Shown here: piece after piece, positions 8,101-18,056 of the stretch | Position numbering within the stretch: position 1 is the stretch's first letter | Layout: each line of letters opens with the position of its first letter | DNA from: an uncultured Oxalobacteraceae bacterium | GTDB lineage: Bacteria; Pseudomonadota; Gammaproteobacteria; Burkholderiales; Burkholderiaceae_D | DNA length: 64,000 nt | Direction: 5' to 3' | NCBI GenBank assembly: GCA_903893945.1 | Contig: CAITOF010000054.1 | Span: 26,485-90,484 of the forward strand | Translations under genes and position numbers: made by a program | Notes under the pieces: model-generated | Databases searched by the model: none | What the model was told of the DNA's origin: nothing | The model's input: only the letters and a program-made list of their open reading frames with translations

Positions 8101-10266
8101 ATGCGAAACTATCTGACCAAAATGAAATCAGGAAGGTATTTACTCAGCAGTATCCGGGTGGAGGCCCGGTTCTGGCTGGTTCTTTTGATCGGATTCGCGG
8201 TAATCGTCGGAATTTCTGCCGATTCGATGATCAGGCTGCATTCGATTTTGATACAGGACAGGCAGGATGAGGTCAGGCATCTGCTGGAGTCCGGTTATTC
8301 CGTTCTGACGCATTTTCAGCAACTGGAACTCGAAGGAAAGCTGACCCGGGATCAGGCTCAGGAGGCGGCACGCTCGGCGGTGCGTGACATGCACTACGGT
8401 GAACATAATTACTTTTTTATCTGGGACCTGAACGGCAAAAGCATTGCACATGGTGGCAATATCCACTATGAAGGGAGGACTTTTATCGGTACCCCGGATT
8501 CGGTGCAAGAGCCGGTGGTGTCCTACATGGTCAGCCAGTTGCTGGCCGTTGCCAGCAGCCCGCAGCACGAGGGTTATTCACGGTATCAGATTCCCAAGGC
8601 GGGCAGTACGGTACCGTTGGACAAGATTGCCTATTCAAAATTATTCGTGCCCTGGCAGTGGTCTATTGGTACTGGCGCGTATGTGGATGATATTAATACA
8701 AGTTTCCGTAATCGGGTGGTGACTCGGGCCAGGACTGTGCTGATATTGCTGATTCTGGCAGGACTAGTCACTTACCTGATCGGTAATGATGTCGCCGCCG
8801 CAACGCGCCGGCTGTCGCGTAATGTTGAACGTATTGCCCGGGGTGAACTGGATCGCGATGTGCCGGGCGTCGAGCGCGCGGATGAGCTTGGTGATATGGC
8901 GCGAGCGGTGCTCGTGCTGCGTGATACCAGTCGGGAAGTCGTTGAGCTGCGCCACGATCCGCTCACCGGTCTGGCCATGCGCAAGCTGCTGAACGATCAT
9001 CTTAACCTGACCCGGTTCCAGAGTGCCCGCAATGGTTATTACAACGGGCTGATTCTGATCGACATGGACAGGTTCAAACTGCTCAACGATACTCATGGCC
9101 ACGATGCGGGCGATCTGCTGCTCAAAGAGGTGGCACGACGGCTCACCCACAACACGCGCAAGGGCGACACGGTGGCAAGGCTGGGCGGCGACGAATTTGT
9201 CGTCATTGCGGTGGATCTGGCAACGGACGAGGCGACCGCATTGCGCAGTCTGGAACATATCGGCCAGAAACTGGTCAGGGTGTTGGGTGAAGTTTACCAG
9301 TTGGGCAGCATAAGTCATGTTTCGCATGCCAGCATCGGCATCACCCTGTTCAGGGACGAGTCGATGGCGGGTGACGAACTCCTGAAGCAGGCGGATCTGG
9401 CGTTGTACAAAGCCAAACAGGACGGTCGCAATACCTTCCGTTTTTTCGATCCGGATCTGGAATCGAAGATCCGGCGCCGAAACCAGATGGAACGCGAGCT
9501 GCACAGTGCCATTGCAATGGGACAGATGGAGCTGCATTACCAGCCGCAGGTTGACGACCGTGGCAACATCATCGGCGCGGAAGCGCTGGTACGGTGGCGG
9601 CATCCCGAACGCGGCATGATATCTCCTGCGCAGTTCATTCCCATGGCTGAGGAGACCGGCCTGATCGTGCCGATCGGGGAGTGGGTGCTGGAGGAGGCGT
9701 GCGACCAGTTGGTCAACTGGTCGCAGCGGCCCGACATGAACCATCTGGTCGTTGCCGTTAATGTCAGCGCCAAACAGATGTTCGACGAGCAGTTTGTCGA
9801 AAAGGTGCGCAACATAGTGCTGTGCAGTGGTGCTAATCCTGCGCATCTGAAACTGGAACTGACCGAATCGGTGCTGGTAAAAAATATCGGCGAAGTCAAA
9901 GCAAAAATGGACCAGCTCAAGCAGTTCGGCATGGCGTTCTCACTCGACGATTTCGGTACCGGCTATGCGTCCCTGACCTACCTGAAGCAGCTCCCCTTTG
10001 ACCAGATCAAAATGGACGGCAGTTTTGTGGTGGACGTATTGAAAGACGAGCGCAGTGCCGCAATAGCCCGGCTCATGATAGACCTGGCCCGGGTCCTGAA
10101 ACTGGAGGTGGTCGCAGAAGGGATAGAGACCGTGGAACAGCACGCCTGCCTGCGCGGTATGGGATGTTCAATTTTTCAGGGGTATCTGTTCAGCAAACCG
10201 GTACGACCCGACATGTTTTTTCAGCATCTCGACGGTTTCCGGCAAGCCGGCGCTGCACAGGGCTGA
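8101..10266 (+). CDS. Cache-HAMP-GGDEF-EAL cyclic-di-GMP signalling protein
   Basis: The protein is 721 residues. A membrane helix (about 25-45) leads to a periplasmic single-Cache domain (about 45-205, including NYFFIWDLNGKSIAHG) and a second helix (about 210-230). HAMP, GGDEF and EAL domains follow. The GGDEF signature GGDEF is intact (362-366), so diguanylate cyclase activity is possible. The EAL motif (494-496), DDFGTGYASL loop and EGIET are intact, so phosphodiesterase activity is also possible. Which activity dominates cannot be told. Cache domains usually bind small organic ligands. A long structured leader and an extended -10 shared with the DUF294 gene lie upstream. Confidence 0.93.
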   Translation: MRNYLTKMKSGRYLLSSIRVEARFWLVLLIGFAVIVGISADSMIRLHSILIQDRQDEVRHLLESGYSVLTHFQQLELEGKLTRDQAQEAARSAVRDMHYGEHNYFFIWDLNGKSIAHGGNIHYEGRTFIGTPDSVQEPVVSYMVSQLLAVASSPQHEGYSRYQIPKAGSTVPLDKIAYSKLFVPWQWSIGTGAYVDDINTSFRNRVVTRARTVLILLILAGLVTYLIGNDVAAATRRLSRNVERIARGELDRDVPGVERADELGDMARAVLVLRDTSREVVELRHDPLTGLAMRKLLNDHLNLTRFQSARNGYYNGLILIDMDRFKLLNDTHGHDAGDLLLKEVARRLTHNTRKGDTVARLGGDEFVVIAVDLATDEATALRSLEHIGQKLVRVLGEVYQLGSISHVSHASIGITLFRDESMAGDELLKQADLALYKAKQDGRNTFRFFDPDLESKIRRRNQMERELHSAIAMGQMELHYQPQVDDRGNIIGAEALVRWRHPERGMISPAQFIPMAEETGLIVPIGEWVLEEACDQLVNWSQRPDMNHLVVAVNVSAKQMFDEQFVEKVRNIVLCSGANPAHLKLELTESVLVKNIGEVKAKMDQLKQFGMAFSLDDFGTGYASLTYLKQLPFDQIKMDGSFVVDVLKDERSAAIARLMIDLARVLKLEVVAEGIETVEQHACLRGMGCSIFQGYLFSKPVRPDMFFQHLDGFRQAGAAQG

Positions 10267-10524
10267 TGTCAGCGCATGGAATCGCAAAAAGTCGATGGGG
10301 CTGAACCCGCCAGCCGGGCGGGACCGAATGGATGACTGGTGTGCGAGACAGCGCCGCTGATCCGGACTGTAGTGCCTGATAATGAGGTAAAATCGGGTGA
10401 TCGGATCAGGTGACGGAACCGTTGAGTGAATCAATGGAGCCAACCAATGTCTGCATTGCCTGTCAATGTCTGATTGAAATCATTCTTTTCCGAATGATAA
10501 AGACCAAGCCAGAACGAACCAAAA

Positions 10525-11292
10525 ATGATTTTTCGCTACTTTAACCGCCTCAGCGCGGATCGCCGCAGCCAGCAGGCTGACCGGCATCTCGGGTATTCAC
10601 TGGCCTTTGTCGCGGGGGCTGTCAATGCGGGTGGCTTTCTGGCAATCGGCCAATACACGTCCCACATGACTGGCATTGTCTCGACCATGGCTGACCGGCT
10701 GGCCCTGGGCGAACTGAAGCTGGCTCTTGCCGCGCTGGCTGCATGGATATCTTTTGTGCTGGGTGCGGCAAGCACGGCCGTACTGGTCAATTTTGCGCGA
10801 CGGCGGCATTTGCGCAGCCAGTATGCACTGAGCCTGCTGGCGGAAGCGATTCTGTTACTGGTGTTCGGTGTCACCGGCGCTTATTTAAACGAGTTGCACG
10901 AATTCCTGGATCCGGTCACTGTACTGTTATTGTGCTTCATCATGGGACTGCAGAACGCGATCATAACCAAGGTGTCCAGTGCGGTGATCCGTACCACGCA
11001 CGTGACCGGGCTGTCGACCGATCTGGGCATCGAACTGGGCAAGCTGGTGTACATTAACCGTGACCACGACCATGATCTGGATGTGCACGCCAACCGGGAC
11101 AAGCTGCTGCTGCATCTGGTGCTGATTTCATGTTTTTTCAGTGGTGGACTAACGGGTGCAATCGGGTTCAAATGGATCGGCTACAAGGCGACCATTTTCT
11201 TGTCCGTGTGGCTGACGCTGCTGGCCTGCGGCCCGATTATCAACGACATCCGCCGCTACCTGAATAAGCCGGAAAAATCGTCGGTTCTGTAA
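10525..11292 (+). CDS. DUF1275 (YoaK-type) multi-pass membrane protein
   Basis: The protein has 255 residues and about six hydrophobic helices. The DUF1275 hallmarks GAVNAGGFLAIGQYTSHMTG near the N-terminus and FIMGLQNAIITKVSSAVIRTTHVTG in the middle are clear. Family members are inner-membrane proteins of unproven transport function. The C-terminal third adds a hydrophilic loop with a His/Asp run (NRDHDHDLDVHAN) before the last two helices; this could bind metal, but that is only a possibility. The next gene follows closely on the same strand. Confidence 0.85.
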   Translation: MIFRYFNRLSADRRSQQADRHLGYSLAFVAGAVNAGGFLAIGQYTSHMTGIVSTMADRLALGELKLALAALAAWISFVLGAASTAVLVNFARRRHLRSQYALSLLAEAILLLVFGVTGAYLNELHEFLDPVTVLLLCFIMGLQNAIITKVSSAVIRTTHVTGLSTDLGIELGKLVYINRDHDHDLDVHANRDKLLLHLVLISCFFSGGLTGAIGFKWIGYKATIFLSVWLTLLACGPIINDIRRYLNKPEKSSVL

Positions 11293-11355
11293 CAAAATCG
11301 GCGGGTGCCGTTCACCGTACTGGAAAAAGCCATGGTTGATGAGGGTGTGGGTTCG

Positions 11356-12528
11356 ATGGATTTCTATCGAAACTTGGCGTCAATTCCGTCGTTTGCGGAA
11401 GCAACGCTCGGGCGTATGCACGCCAATCTTCCTGAGGACTGGTGGGTCGTCATTGCCGATGTGACGGATTCAACCCAGGCGATCGAATCGGGTGCCTACA
11501 AGCGGGTCAACACGATAGGCGTGGCGGCCATTGCGGCGGTTGTTAATGTCGATCGTGACGTGGATCTTCCGTTCATTTTCGGCGGTGATGGTGCCACTTT
11601 TGCCATTCCCGATGCCATGAAATTGCCGGTCATGAACGCGTTGCGCGCGGCCCAGCAGCTGGCGCATGACAGCTTCGGACTGGATCTGAGAGTCGGTCTG
11701 GTGTCGGTGCGCGACCTGATCGGGCAGGATTTCGTGCTGCGGGTGGGCAAATTGCAGTTGTCACGATACATTATGCAACCGGTGTTGTCTGGACGCGGTT
11801 GGGAAGAAGCGGAACGGCGTGTCAAGACCCCTGACTTTCCCGGTGTGGTGCGTGTCACGCCGGACAACGGGATTGCCGACGGCAATTTTGAGGGATTCGA
11901 GTGTCGCTGGCGTGGTGTGCCAAGCATTAATGGTCACAAATTGTCGCTGCTGGTCGCCGCAACCTCGCGCGATGCCGCTGAAAATCACGACATTTATCAG
12001 CGCATTTTTGAACGGATCGATGCGATTTATGGCGATGTCTCGACCTATCACCCGCTTCGGGTGACGCATATGCGTCTGACCCTGAACCCGCGTCTCCTGT
12101 ACCACGAGTGGTGTGTGCGATCCAGTCATCTGAGTCCGCTGAGACGGATCGGTTATTTTGCCAGCATGCTGTTCAAGAATGTCGCAGGCATGGTGATTTT
12201 CCGGAGAAACATGGACACCGACGCCGTCAACTGGCGTGCTTATCGTCAGGATATGGTCGATAATTCAGACTTCAGAAAATTTGATGGTGTACTGCGCATG
12301 GTCATCGATGGCAGTGATCGTCAGGCTGACGACTTTGAAGCCTATCTTGAGGGCGAATTTCGCGCGGGTCATCTGGTTTATGGCGTGCACAAATCGAGCG
12401 AAGCACTGGTGACCTGTATCGTACAATCCTACAACGGCAATCATCAGCATTTTGTCGATGGCAGCGACGGTGGCTATGCCATGGCAGCACGTGAATTCAA
12501 GCGGCGGATTGCACAAGTCAAAAAATGA
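11356..12528 (+). CDS. DUF3095 protein related to nucleotide cyclases
   Basis: The product is about 390 residues. It resembles DUF3095 proteins: FYRNLASIPSF at the start, DWWVVIADVTDSTQAIESGAYKRVNTIG with the Asp pattern of class III nucleotide cyclase folds, and FIFGGDGATFAIP, equivalent to a GGD loop. Cyclase activity has not been shown for the family. The start is ambiguous. ATG 11356 has the best ribosome-binding site (GAGGGTG) and matches where the family begins, while GTG 11305 and ATG 11332 are in frame upstream. It is convergent with the histidine kinase gene, with only 16 bases between them. Confidence 0.75.
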   Translation: MDFYRNLASIPSFAEATLGRMHANLPEDWWVVIADVTDSTQAIESGAYKRVNTIGVAAIAAVVNVDRDVDLPFIFGGDGATFAIPDAMKLPVMNALRAAQQLAHDSFGLDLRVGLVSVRDLIGQDFVLRVGKLQLSRYIMQPVLSGRGWEEAERRVKTPDFPGVVRVTPDNGIADGNFEGFECRWRGVPSINGHKLSLLVAATSRDAAENHDIYQRIFERIDAIYGDVSTYHPLRVTHMRLTLNPRLLYHEWCVRSSHLSPLRRIGYFASMLFKNVAGMVIFRRNMDTDAVNWRAYRQDMVDNSDFRKFDGVLRMVIDGSDRQADDFEAYLEGEFRAGHLVYGVHKSSEALVTCIVQSYNGNHQHFVDGSDGGYAMAAREFKRRIAQVKK

Positions 12529-12544
12529 TGCCCTGTCAATAATG

Positions 12545-14554
12545 TCAGGTGGGGCAGGGTGGGGCAGCCTGCGGGGCCACCAGGGGCATGAAAATGGTAA
12601 AGGTAGTTCGCACCCCTTCCTCGCTGCTCACCTGTATGTTGCCGCCGAGCGTGGAATTGACAATATTGAATACAATGTTCAGTCCTAGTCCACTGCCGCC
12701 TTGCCCCATCCGTGTGGTGAAGAACGGATCAAAGACACGGGGCAGGTTCTGTTTTGAAATACCTTTGCCGTTATCGGTTGCAATCAGCAGCACGTGATCG
12801 GCATCGCTCTTCATGGCCGAAATTGAAATGATCCCGGTCATTTCATCGTTGAATCCGTGGACCAGCGAGTTCAATACCAGATTTGTGATGACCTGGCCGA
12901 TCGCCCCGGGATAGCTGTCCATCAGGATGTCGTCAGGAATGTCGACATTAATTTTGTGCGGCGTGCGTTTGAACTGGGGCTGAATAATCGAAACATTGTC
13001 AAGCACCGTCTTGTTCAGGTCAAAGCGGCGACGCTGGTCACTGGTCTGATCCACCGAGACCTGTTTGAAGTGGGCCACCTGCTCGATAGCGCGGTCCAGA
13101 TTTCGTAACAGGATGTCCAGGCCGGTGTGAATTTTCTGGTTAAAATCCTTAAGGCGGCTTTTGGTCAGCTTGCCGACTTCAACGTCTGCTTCGAATGTCA
13201 CAAGTTCATCGAGCATATGCGAACCGACAGTCAGACTGTTACCCAGCGGGGTGTTCAGTTCATGCGACACGCCTGCAATCAGCACACCCAGCGACGCCAT
13301 TTTTTCCCGCTGGATCAATTCATCCTGCGCGCGCTGAAGTTCGTTGTGCGCGTTCTGCAGGGTGGCATTGGCGTCGGCCAGATCCTTGGTCCGGCGCGTA
13401 ACCCGTGCTTCCAGTTCATCATTCAACTGCATCAGGCGTGCTTCAGCCTGTTTGCGAAACGTGATGTCTTCAACGCAGACATGCAGGTATTTGTGATTGT
13501 TACGGTAAAAGACCATGTAGGTGACCAGCCCGTCCCACAATGTTCCATCAAGACGCCGGTACTGCAGTTCCTTGAATTCAGTCAGACCTTTGCGTGCCTT
13601 GTCATGTCGTTCCGCCAGTACGTCCAGCGCAAGCCGTCCGTCATACTGGACCGGGGCGGCGACGTCGAGTGTTGTCTTGCCGATCAAATCTTCACGTCGG
13701 GTGTAACCGTGGATTTCGGCGGCAGACTGGTTGCAGTCGATATAGCGCAATGTCTCCGGATCCAGAATCAGTTGCGGAATAGGCGATTCGTAAAACAGCT
13801 GGTTGGAGTAAGACTCCCGTTCCGCCAGGACTTCATTCTGGTCTTCAATTGTCCACAGCATGCTGTTGAACGCGGAGGCCAGTTCGCCAATTTCGTGCTT
13901 GCCGTATTCCGGTGCGCGTAATGAATAATTTTTGCTGACCACGATGGCGTTGGCGACATCACGCACCTTGGCCAGCGGTTGCGAAATTATTTTCTGCAAC
14001 CGGATCGCCAGAAAAATCGCCGCTGCCAGCGCTGCACTCAGGGCCAGCGCCAGTGACAGGGTCTGTTCCGTGTACCGTTTGACCAGCGGCTTTTGCGTCG
14101 AATTGATCTGAACCGCGCCGATCATTTCGTTGTTGGACATGACGGGTACCTGTACATGCAGCGTTTCGCCGTTAAACAGCGCGAAGTTCTGGTCGGACGG
14201 AACCAGCATGGTGCATTTTTCGGGTTTTGTGGCTCGACTGTACTGGGCAAATGTTTCACCGTGGTCGTTGAACAGGCAGGCGGAGCCTATCTGGTCCAGA
14301 TCAGAAAACGACGTCAGATTTTCGGCAGCAGTCTGGTTATCAAGAAAAGTCAATGCGGCGCTGCTTCGATTACCGATCAGCCGGGCCAGTGCGGTCAGTT
14401 CTTCGGTCAGCGCGGCCCGTGAATGTCTGCTTTCATTCAGATACAGCACGGTCGCGGAGATACCCAGCGTAATAACGCTCGTGAGCAGAATGATTGAAAT
14501 GATCTGTACCCGCAGAGACAATTTGCGCAGCAGGAAGCCGGTGGGCGACTTCAT
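12545..14554 (-). CDS. CHASE8-HAMP-PAS hybrid-type sensor histidine kinase
   Basis: The protein is 669 residues. An N-terminal helix (about 15-38) and a second at about 165-190 bracket a periplasmic CHASE8-like domain. HAMP, one PAS (about 250-375), a coiled coil (ARLMQLNDELEARVTRRTKDLADANATL region) and an HK module follow. The phospho-His is in GVSHELNTPLGNS. ATP-binding boxes DNGKGISK and GGSGLGLNI are present. No receiver domain is attached. The start overlaps the stop of the YfiR-like gene (ATGA at 14551-14554), so the two are co-translated. YfiR proteins inhibit CHASE8-bearing partners in the periplasm in the known Yfi system, so YfiR control of this kinase is a reasoned inference. Confidence 0.88.
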   Translation of the reverse strand: MKSPTGFLLRKLSLRVQIISIILLTSVITLGISATVLYLNESRHSRAALTEELTALARLIGNRSSAALTFLDNQTAAENLTSFSDLDQIGSACLFNDHGETFAQYSRATKPEKCTMLVPSDQNFALFNGETLHVQVPVMSNNEMIGAVQINSTQKPLVKRYTEQTLSLALALSAALAAAIFLAIRLQKIISQPLAKVRDVANAIVVSKNYSLRAPEYGKHEIGELASAFNSMLWTIEDQNEVLAERESYSNQLFYESPIPQLILDPETLRYIDCNQSAAEIHGYTRREDLIGKTTLDVAAPVQYDGRLALDVLAERHDKARKGLTEFKELQYRRLDGTLWDGLVTYMVFYRNNHKYLHVCVEDITFRKQAEARLMQLNDELEARVTRRTKDLADANATLQNAHNELQRAQDELIQREKMASLGVLIAGVSHELNTPLGNSLTVGSHMLDELVTFEADVEVGKLTKSRLKDFNQKIHTGLDILLRNLDRAIEQVAHFKQVSVDQTSDQRRRFDLNKTVLDNVSIIQPQFKRTPHKINVDIPDDILMDSYPGAIGQVITNLVLNSLVHGFNDEMTGIISISAMKSDADHVLLIATDNGKGISKQNLPRVFDPFFTTRMGQGGSGLGLNIVFNIVNSTLGGNIQVSSEEGVRTTFTIFMPLVAPQAAPPCPT

Positions 14555-15171
14555 TTTGACGTCTCACCGATAATCGAGATCGCAATTTCTACCAGCTTGG
14601 CGCTGACCTTGAGTTGTGCCTTGCGGGTTGAATTCAGGTTGATGGTCCAGCGGATTTTGCCTTCCCGGGTGACGAATCCGATGCTGATACCGGACTGTGT
14701 GGCATCGTCACTGCTGCTGACAGTCAGGATGGGCGAATCGCCCAGATTTTTGACGATGTCGCGCCATTGTGTCGACTTGCTGATGTCATTGATATAGAGG
14801 ATATGACAGCTTTTGGCTTCAGTGATCGTCTGCGGGTATTTGATGAGTATGGGATGAGTCTGGTAACTGCGGTTACTCAGTGATTCAAGTACATTGCCAA
14901 ACGGATTGTCGCCGACCACGCAGATCTGGAATCCGGCACTGCTGTCTGCGAACGCACTGGCGGGCCACTCTATGAATTTACTGAAATTGTAGATGAAAAC
15001 GGCTTTGAGCTGATATTCGTTGGGGCTGTCCGCTTTCTGCGCAAAAGCCGCCTGCCAGTTGCACAGCAGTGCCAGCACCACCAGTCCGCACCCGCACGAT
15101 CTGGCGCACCACGAAAAAAAACGCAGGTGCGGCTGCCGGCTTGCTGGAACAGGGTGGTTGTTAAGCATCAA
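14551..15171 (-). CDS. YfiR-like periplasmic inhibitor (DUF4154)
   Basis: The protein is 206 residues with a signal peptide ending near QAAFA (about residue 45). The DUF4154 core follows, including YQLKAVFIYNFSKFIEWP, ICVVGDNPFG and ISIGFVTREGKIRWTINL. In Pseudomonas, YfiR represses the diguanylate cyclase YfiN from the periplasm. Here the gene is overlapped by four bases with a CHASE8-type histidine kinase and preceded by a TonB receptor. That makes a three-gene relay: receptor, periplasmic protein, kinase. The two ATG codons at the start are equivalent. Confidence 0.88.
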   Translation of the reverse strand: MMLNNHPVPASRQPHLRFFSWCARSCGCGLVVLALLCNWQAAFAQKADSPNEYQLKAVFIYNFSKFIEWPASAFADSSAGFQICVVGDNPFGNVLESLSNRSYQTHPILIKYPQTITEAKSCHILYINDISKSTQWRDIVKNLGDSPILTVSSSDDATQSGISIGFVTREGKIRWTINLNSTRKAQLKVSAKLVEIAISIIGETSK

Positions 15172-15261
15172 TAATACCTTGATAAACTGTACATCGACTT
15201 ACAATGCCCGGATAAACTTCCATTATAATCCCCAAATACAATCTTTTTGGCAAGATTTGCT

Positions 15262-17745
15262 CTAAAACGTCACCAGGACGCTGAGTTGATAATTTGCCCC
15301 GAACAGTGGCCGGCCAAGAAACACATTGCCACTGCCAACACCGGATCCGACGACGCGCGGATTGCCCTCGGTAATCGCCAAGGTGTCAGTGACGTTGGTG
15401 CCTGTCAATTGCACGCTGATATCCTTGCTGAGCCTGGCCACCGCGCCGATGTCCAGTGTATGGTAGGCGGGCAGACGCTGCGTGTTCTGCAGATCCGAAA
15501 AGCGCTGACCGACATAAGTGCCGGTGGCGTATAACCGGAAGTCCGCCATGGCAGTCGGTATTATGTAGCTCGGCGTCAAGCGGAGCTGAAATTGCGGTTG
15601 CTGGTCAACCAGATTGCCGGTAATACCGGGACCACCGGCGGTCAGCACGCCGTGCATGTAATCAGCGACCAGCGTCAGCTGCAGCCGGCTGGTCGGCCGT
15701 GCCAGGCCTTCCAGTTCCAGGCCCCGGGTTTCCGAGCTGAGCAGGTAGGTCAGTATTGAACCATCCACCAGCGTTTGCGTTTGCGGCTGCCCGGTAAACG
15801 TGCCATAAAAAGCGGTCGCATACACGGAATACGATTCCTGCACGTATTTGATGCCACTTTGAATCTGGGTCACGCGGGTAATCTGGTTCTGGTCATTCTC
15901 AATGTCGTCGAAGGTCGGGAACCGGTAGCCCCGGTTAAGGCGTACAAAGCTGTTCAGGTTCTGCTGTATTTCGTACGCTGCGCCCGTGGTAATCGCATGA
16001 GCATCGCCGTCATAGCTGTAACCGCTGTTCCCTGCAACCCGATACACCACGCCATAGTCGTAGAGGTCCAGCGGGTCACTGCCGAGCGTGCCTTTTGTGG
16101 TGGCCTGGCCGGTGCCCTGCAGGGACACATGTTCAAGTCGATAACCCAGATCCAGTCGCAGTCTGTCGGTCGCGTTCCACTCGTCTTCAATAATTCCGGC
16201 GAGATTGGTACCCTGCATGGAAAAGTAGTTTGCGTTGGTCACTGGCGCAAACACACCGTCATTATTGGTGGCCTGGACGCCATTGTTCAGCGCAAGGTTG
16301 ATGACCTGGGGATTGTTCTGCAATTGCATCAGCTGGTAGGCACCTTTTTCATCGCTTTCAACGTCGGTGTAACGGGTGTAGAACGCGCCCAGGGTCAGGG
16401 TATTTTTTGCGGTGAGCGGTAACGAAAAACGTGCTTCGTTCTGATACGCCGTAAACTGTTTGTCGATGGCACCGATGTTCATTGCAATCACTTCCTGATT
16501 CAGGTTGCCGATCACCTGTCCGGAGCCGGCGTATGTGGCCACACCACCACTGGCCAACCTGCCGCCGGCTGCGGCCAGTGCCGCCGGATTGCTGTTGGCC
16601 AGACTGATTTCAGACGTGATGAACGATGACAGGGTTTCCGGCAGCGGGCCCGATTCCTGTCGGGCGGTATAGGCGGAACCGGCGGTGTACGACATCTTGT
16701 CGGTCAATTGACCGGTTCCCAGCGCTTTATTCAGATCAAAGCCGATAATGTGCGAATCAATGCCGCGACCGTTGGCCATGTCGAGTGTGTCGCTTTGCCC
16801 GGGACCAGTGGCAAGATTCACGTAGCGGGTATTATTGCCGTACAGGGTCGCCGTCAACGGATTGAATCCCGGGTAACCTGCGATGGTATTGCCGCTACCG
16901 GCGTTGCTGCCGATCAGGGGAATATCGGTAAAAAATGCGTTTTTGTCGTGAGTGACACGTCCGTACAGGGTCATTTTTCCGTCATCGATCACGTGCGTCA
17001 ACGTGCCCACCAGCTGATAGCCCTGGTCGGCCGGGTACTCGGTATTGCGAACGCCGTTGTCCTGCCGGTAAAATCCGCCGATGCTGCCGTACCAGTCACT
17101 GGCAATCTGAGTACCAAAGTAACTGTCGATCCGGCCAAGGTTTCCCGTGCCGGTAGTGAACCGAAGGCTGCCGCCGGGATTATCCAGACCATTTTTCTGA
17201 ATAAAGTTGACGGTTGCACCGGGTTGCCCGGTGCCCCAGATAACAGCCGGTCCGCTTAACGTCGCTTCCATGCGCAGCACGGTGTCGTCGTACCGGAACG
17301 GCGAGAAGTTATCCATCCACGACAGTGTCGAGACCGGGTAGATCGACAACCCGTCCAGTTGCACGGTCACCCAGGGCGTATCGCCGGTCGTTGGAAAACC
17401 CCGTACATCGACATTGGGGCCGGAGACACCCCCGGTGGTTTCAGCCCACATACCCGGCACCAGTCGGGTCAGATCGGCCGCGTTGTTCGCCTGGGCATCG
17501 CGCATGACCTGTTCTGATAACGTCGTGATGGCATAACTGGCCTGCTGCTTGAGCATGCCACCTGCAGTCGGCGTGCCTGTAATAACGATTTCGGTCAGTT
17601 TATCCAGGGGCAGATCCAGAAGCGCGGTGAGCGCCTCATCCTGTTTCTTATCGGGCGAATCGGCCGCAGCAGCCGGGCCAACCAGACCGGTGCCGGTTAT
17701 GGCAAGCGCAACCAGACCCAATAAAATCAACTTGCTGAGCTTCAC
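15262..17745 (-). CDS. TonB-dependent receptor upstream of yfiR-like gene
   Basis: The 827-residue protein has a signal peptide ending near PAAAA, a TonB-box-like segment (LTEIVITGTP), a plug domain (about 60-180 with NVDVRGFP and GPAVIWGTGQPGATVNFI) and a 22-strand-type barrel ending in VLVTF. The ligand is not readable. It lies 90 bases before the YfiR-like gene on the same strand, the order found in many proteobacterial YfiR/kinase loci. It may deliver an outer-membrane signal to that pair or take up the ligand they sense. Confidence 0.88.
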   Translation of the reverse strand: MKLSKLILLGLVALAITGTGLVGPAAAADSPDKKQDEALTALLDLPLDKLTEIVITGTPTAGGMLKQQASYAITTLSEQVMRDAQANNAADLTRLVPGMWAETTGGVSGPNVDVRGFPTTGDTPWVTVQLDGLSIYPVSTLSWMDNFSPFRYDDTVLRMEATLSGPAVIWGTGQPGATVNFIQKNGLDNPGGSLRFTTGTGNLGRIDSYFGTQIASDWYGSIGGFYRQDNGVRNTEYPADQGYQLVGTLTHVIDDGKMTLYGRVTHDKNAFFTDIPLIGSNAGSGNTIAGYPGFNPLTATLYGNNTRYVNLATGPGQSDTLDMANGRGIDSHIIGFDLNKALGTGQLTDKMSYTAGSAYTARQESGPLPETLSSFITSEISLANSNPAALAAAGGRLASGGVATYAGSGQVIGNLNQEVIAMNIGAIDKQFTAYQNEARFSLPLTAKNTLTLGAFYTRYTDVESDEKGAYQLMQLQNNPQVINLALNNGVQATNNDGVFAPVTNANYFSMQGTNLAGIIEDEWNATDRLRLDLGYRLEHVSLQGTGQATTKGTLGSDPLDLYDYGVVYRVAGNSGYSYDGDAHAITTGAAYEIQQNLNSFVRLNRGYRFPTFDDIENDQNQITRVTQIQSGIKYVQESYSVYATAFYGTFTGQPQTQTLVDGSILTYLLSSETRGLELEGLARPTSRLQLTLVADYMHGVLTAGGPGITGNLVDQQPQFQLRLTPSYIIPTAMADFRLYATGTYVGQRFSDLQNTQRLPAYHTLDIGAVARLSKDISVQLTGTNVTDTLAITEGNPRVVGSGVGSGNVFLGRPLFGANYQLSVLVTF

Positions 17746-18056
17746 ATGAGATCCTGATTAATTGACAACAGTTGGCTGAATTTGATTCAAAGTGTATGGT
17801 CCGGATGCAACCAGACCCTGCGCAGTCCAGTATAGGAACGGATGGGGTCCGAGTTCAAGGAAATCCATCGCCTGTTTTCTGATTTTATTGATAATTCAGG
17901 GTGCCGCATTAAAATTCATTACAATGAGGGCCAGTCGGGCCGGATTATGCGCTGTTGGGTAACTTTGCCTGGGGATGACCACGCAGTAAGCAGACAGTGC
18001 CGCTGCCGGGCAACAGGTGCAATCCGTGCCAAAACGAAATTTAAAAAGGAACAGTG
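17746..18056. other. divergent intergenic region, TonB receptor / methyltransferase
   Basis: This region of about 310 bases must contain promoters in both directions. TTGACA at 17762-17767 is a possible -35, but no matching -10 is convincing. The ribosome-binding site AAGGA at 18046-18050 serves the methyltransferase. I see no RNA gene or clear operator. Confidence 0.4.

Noticed and set aside
13127..13921. 264-residue open frame opposite the CHASE8 kinase
   Set aside because: Antisense shadow of a GC-rich coding strand with no motif.
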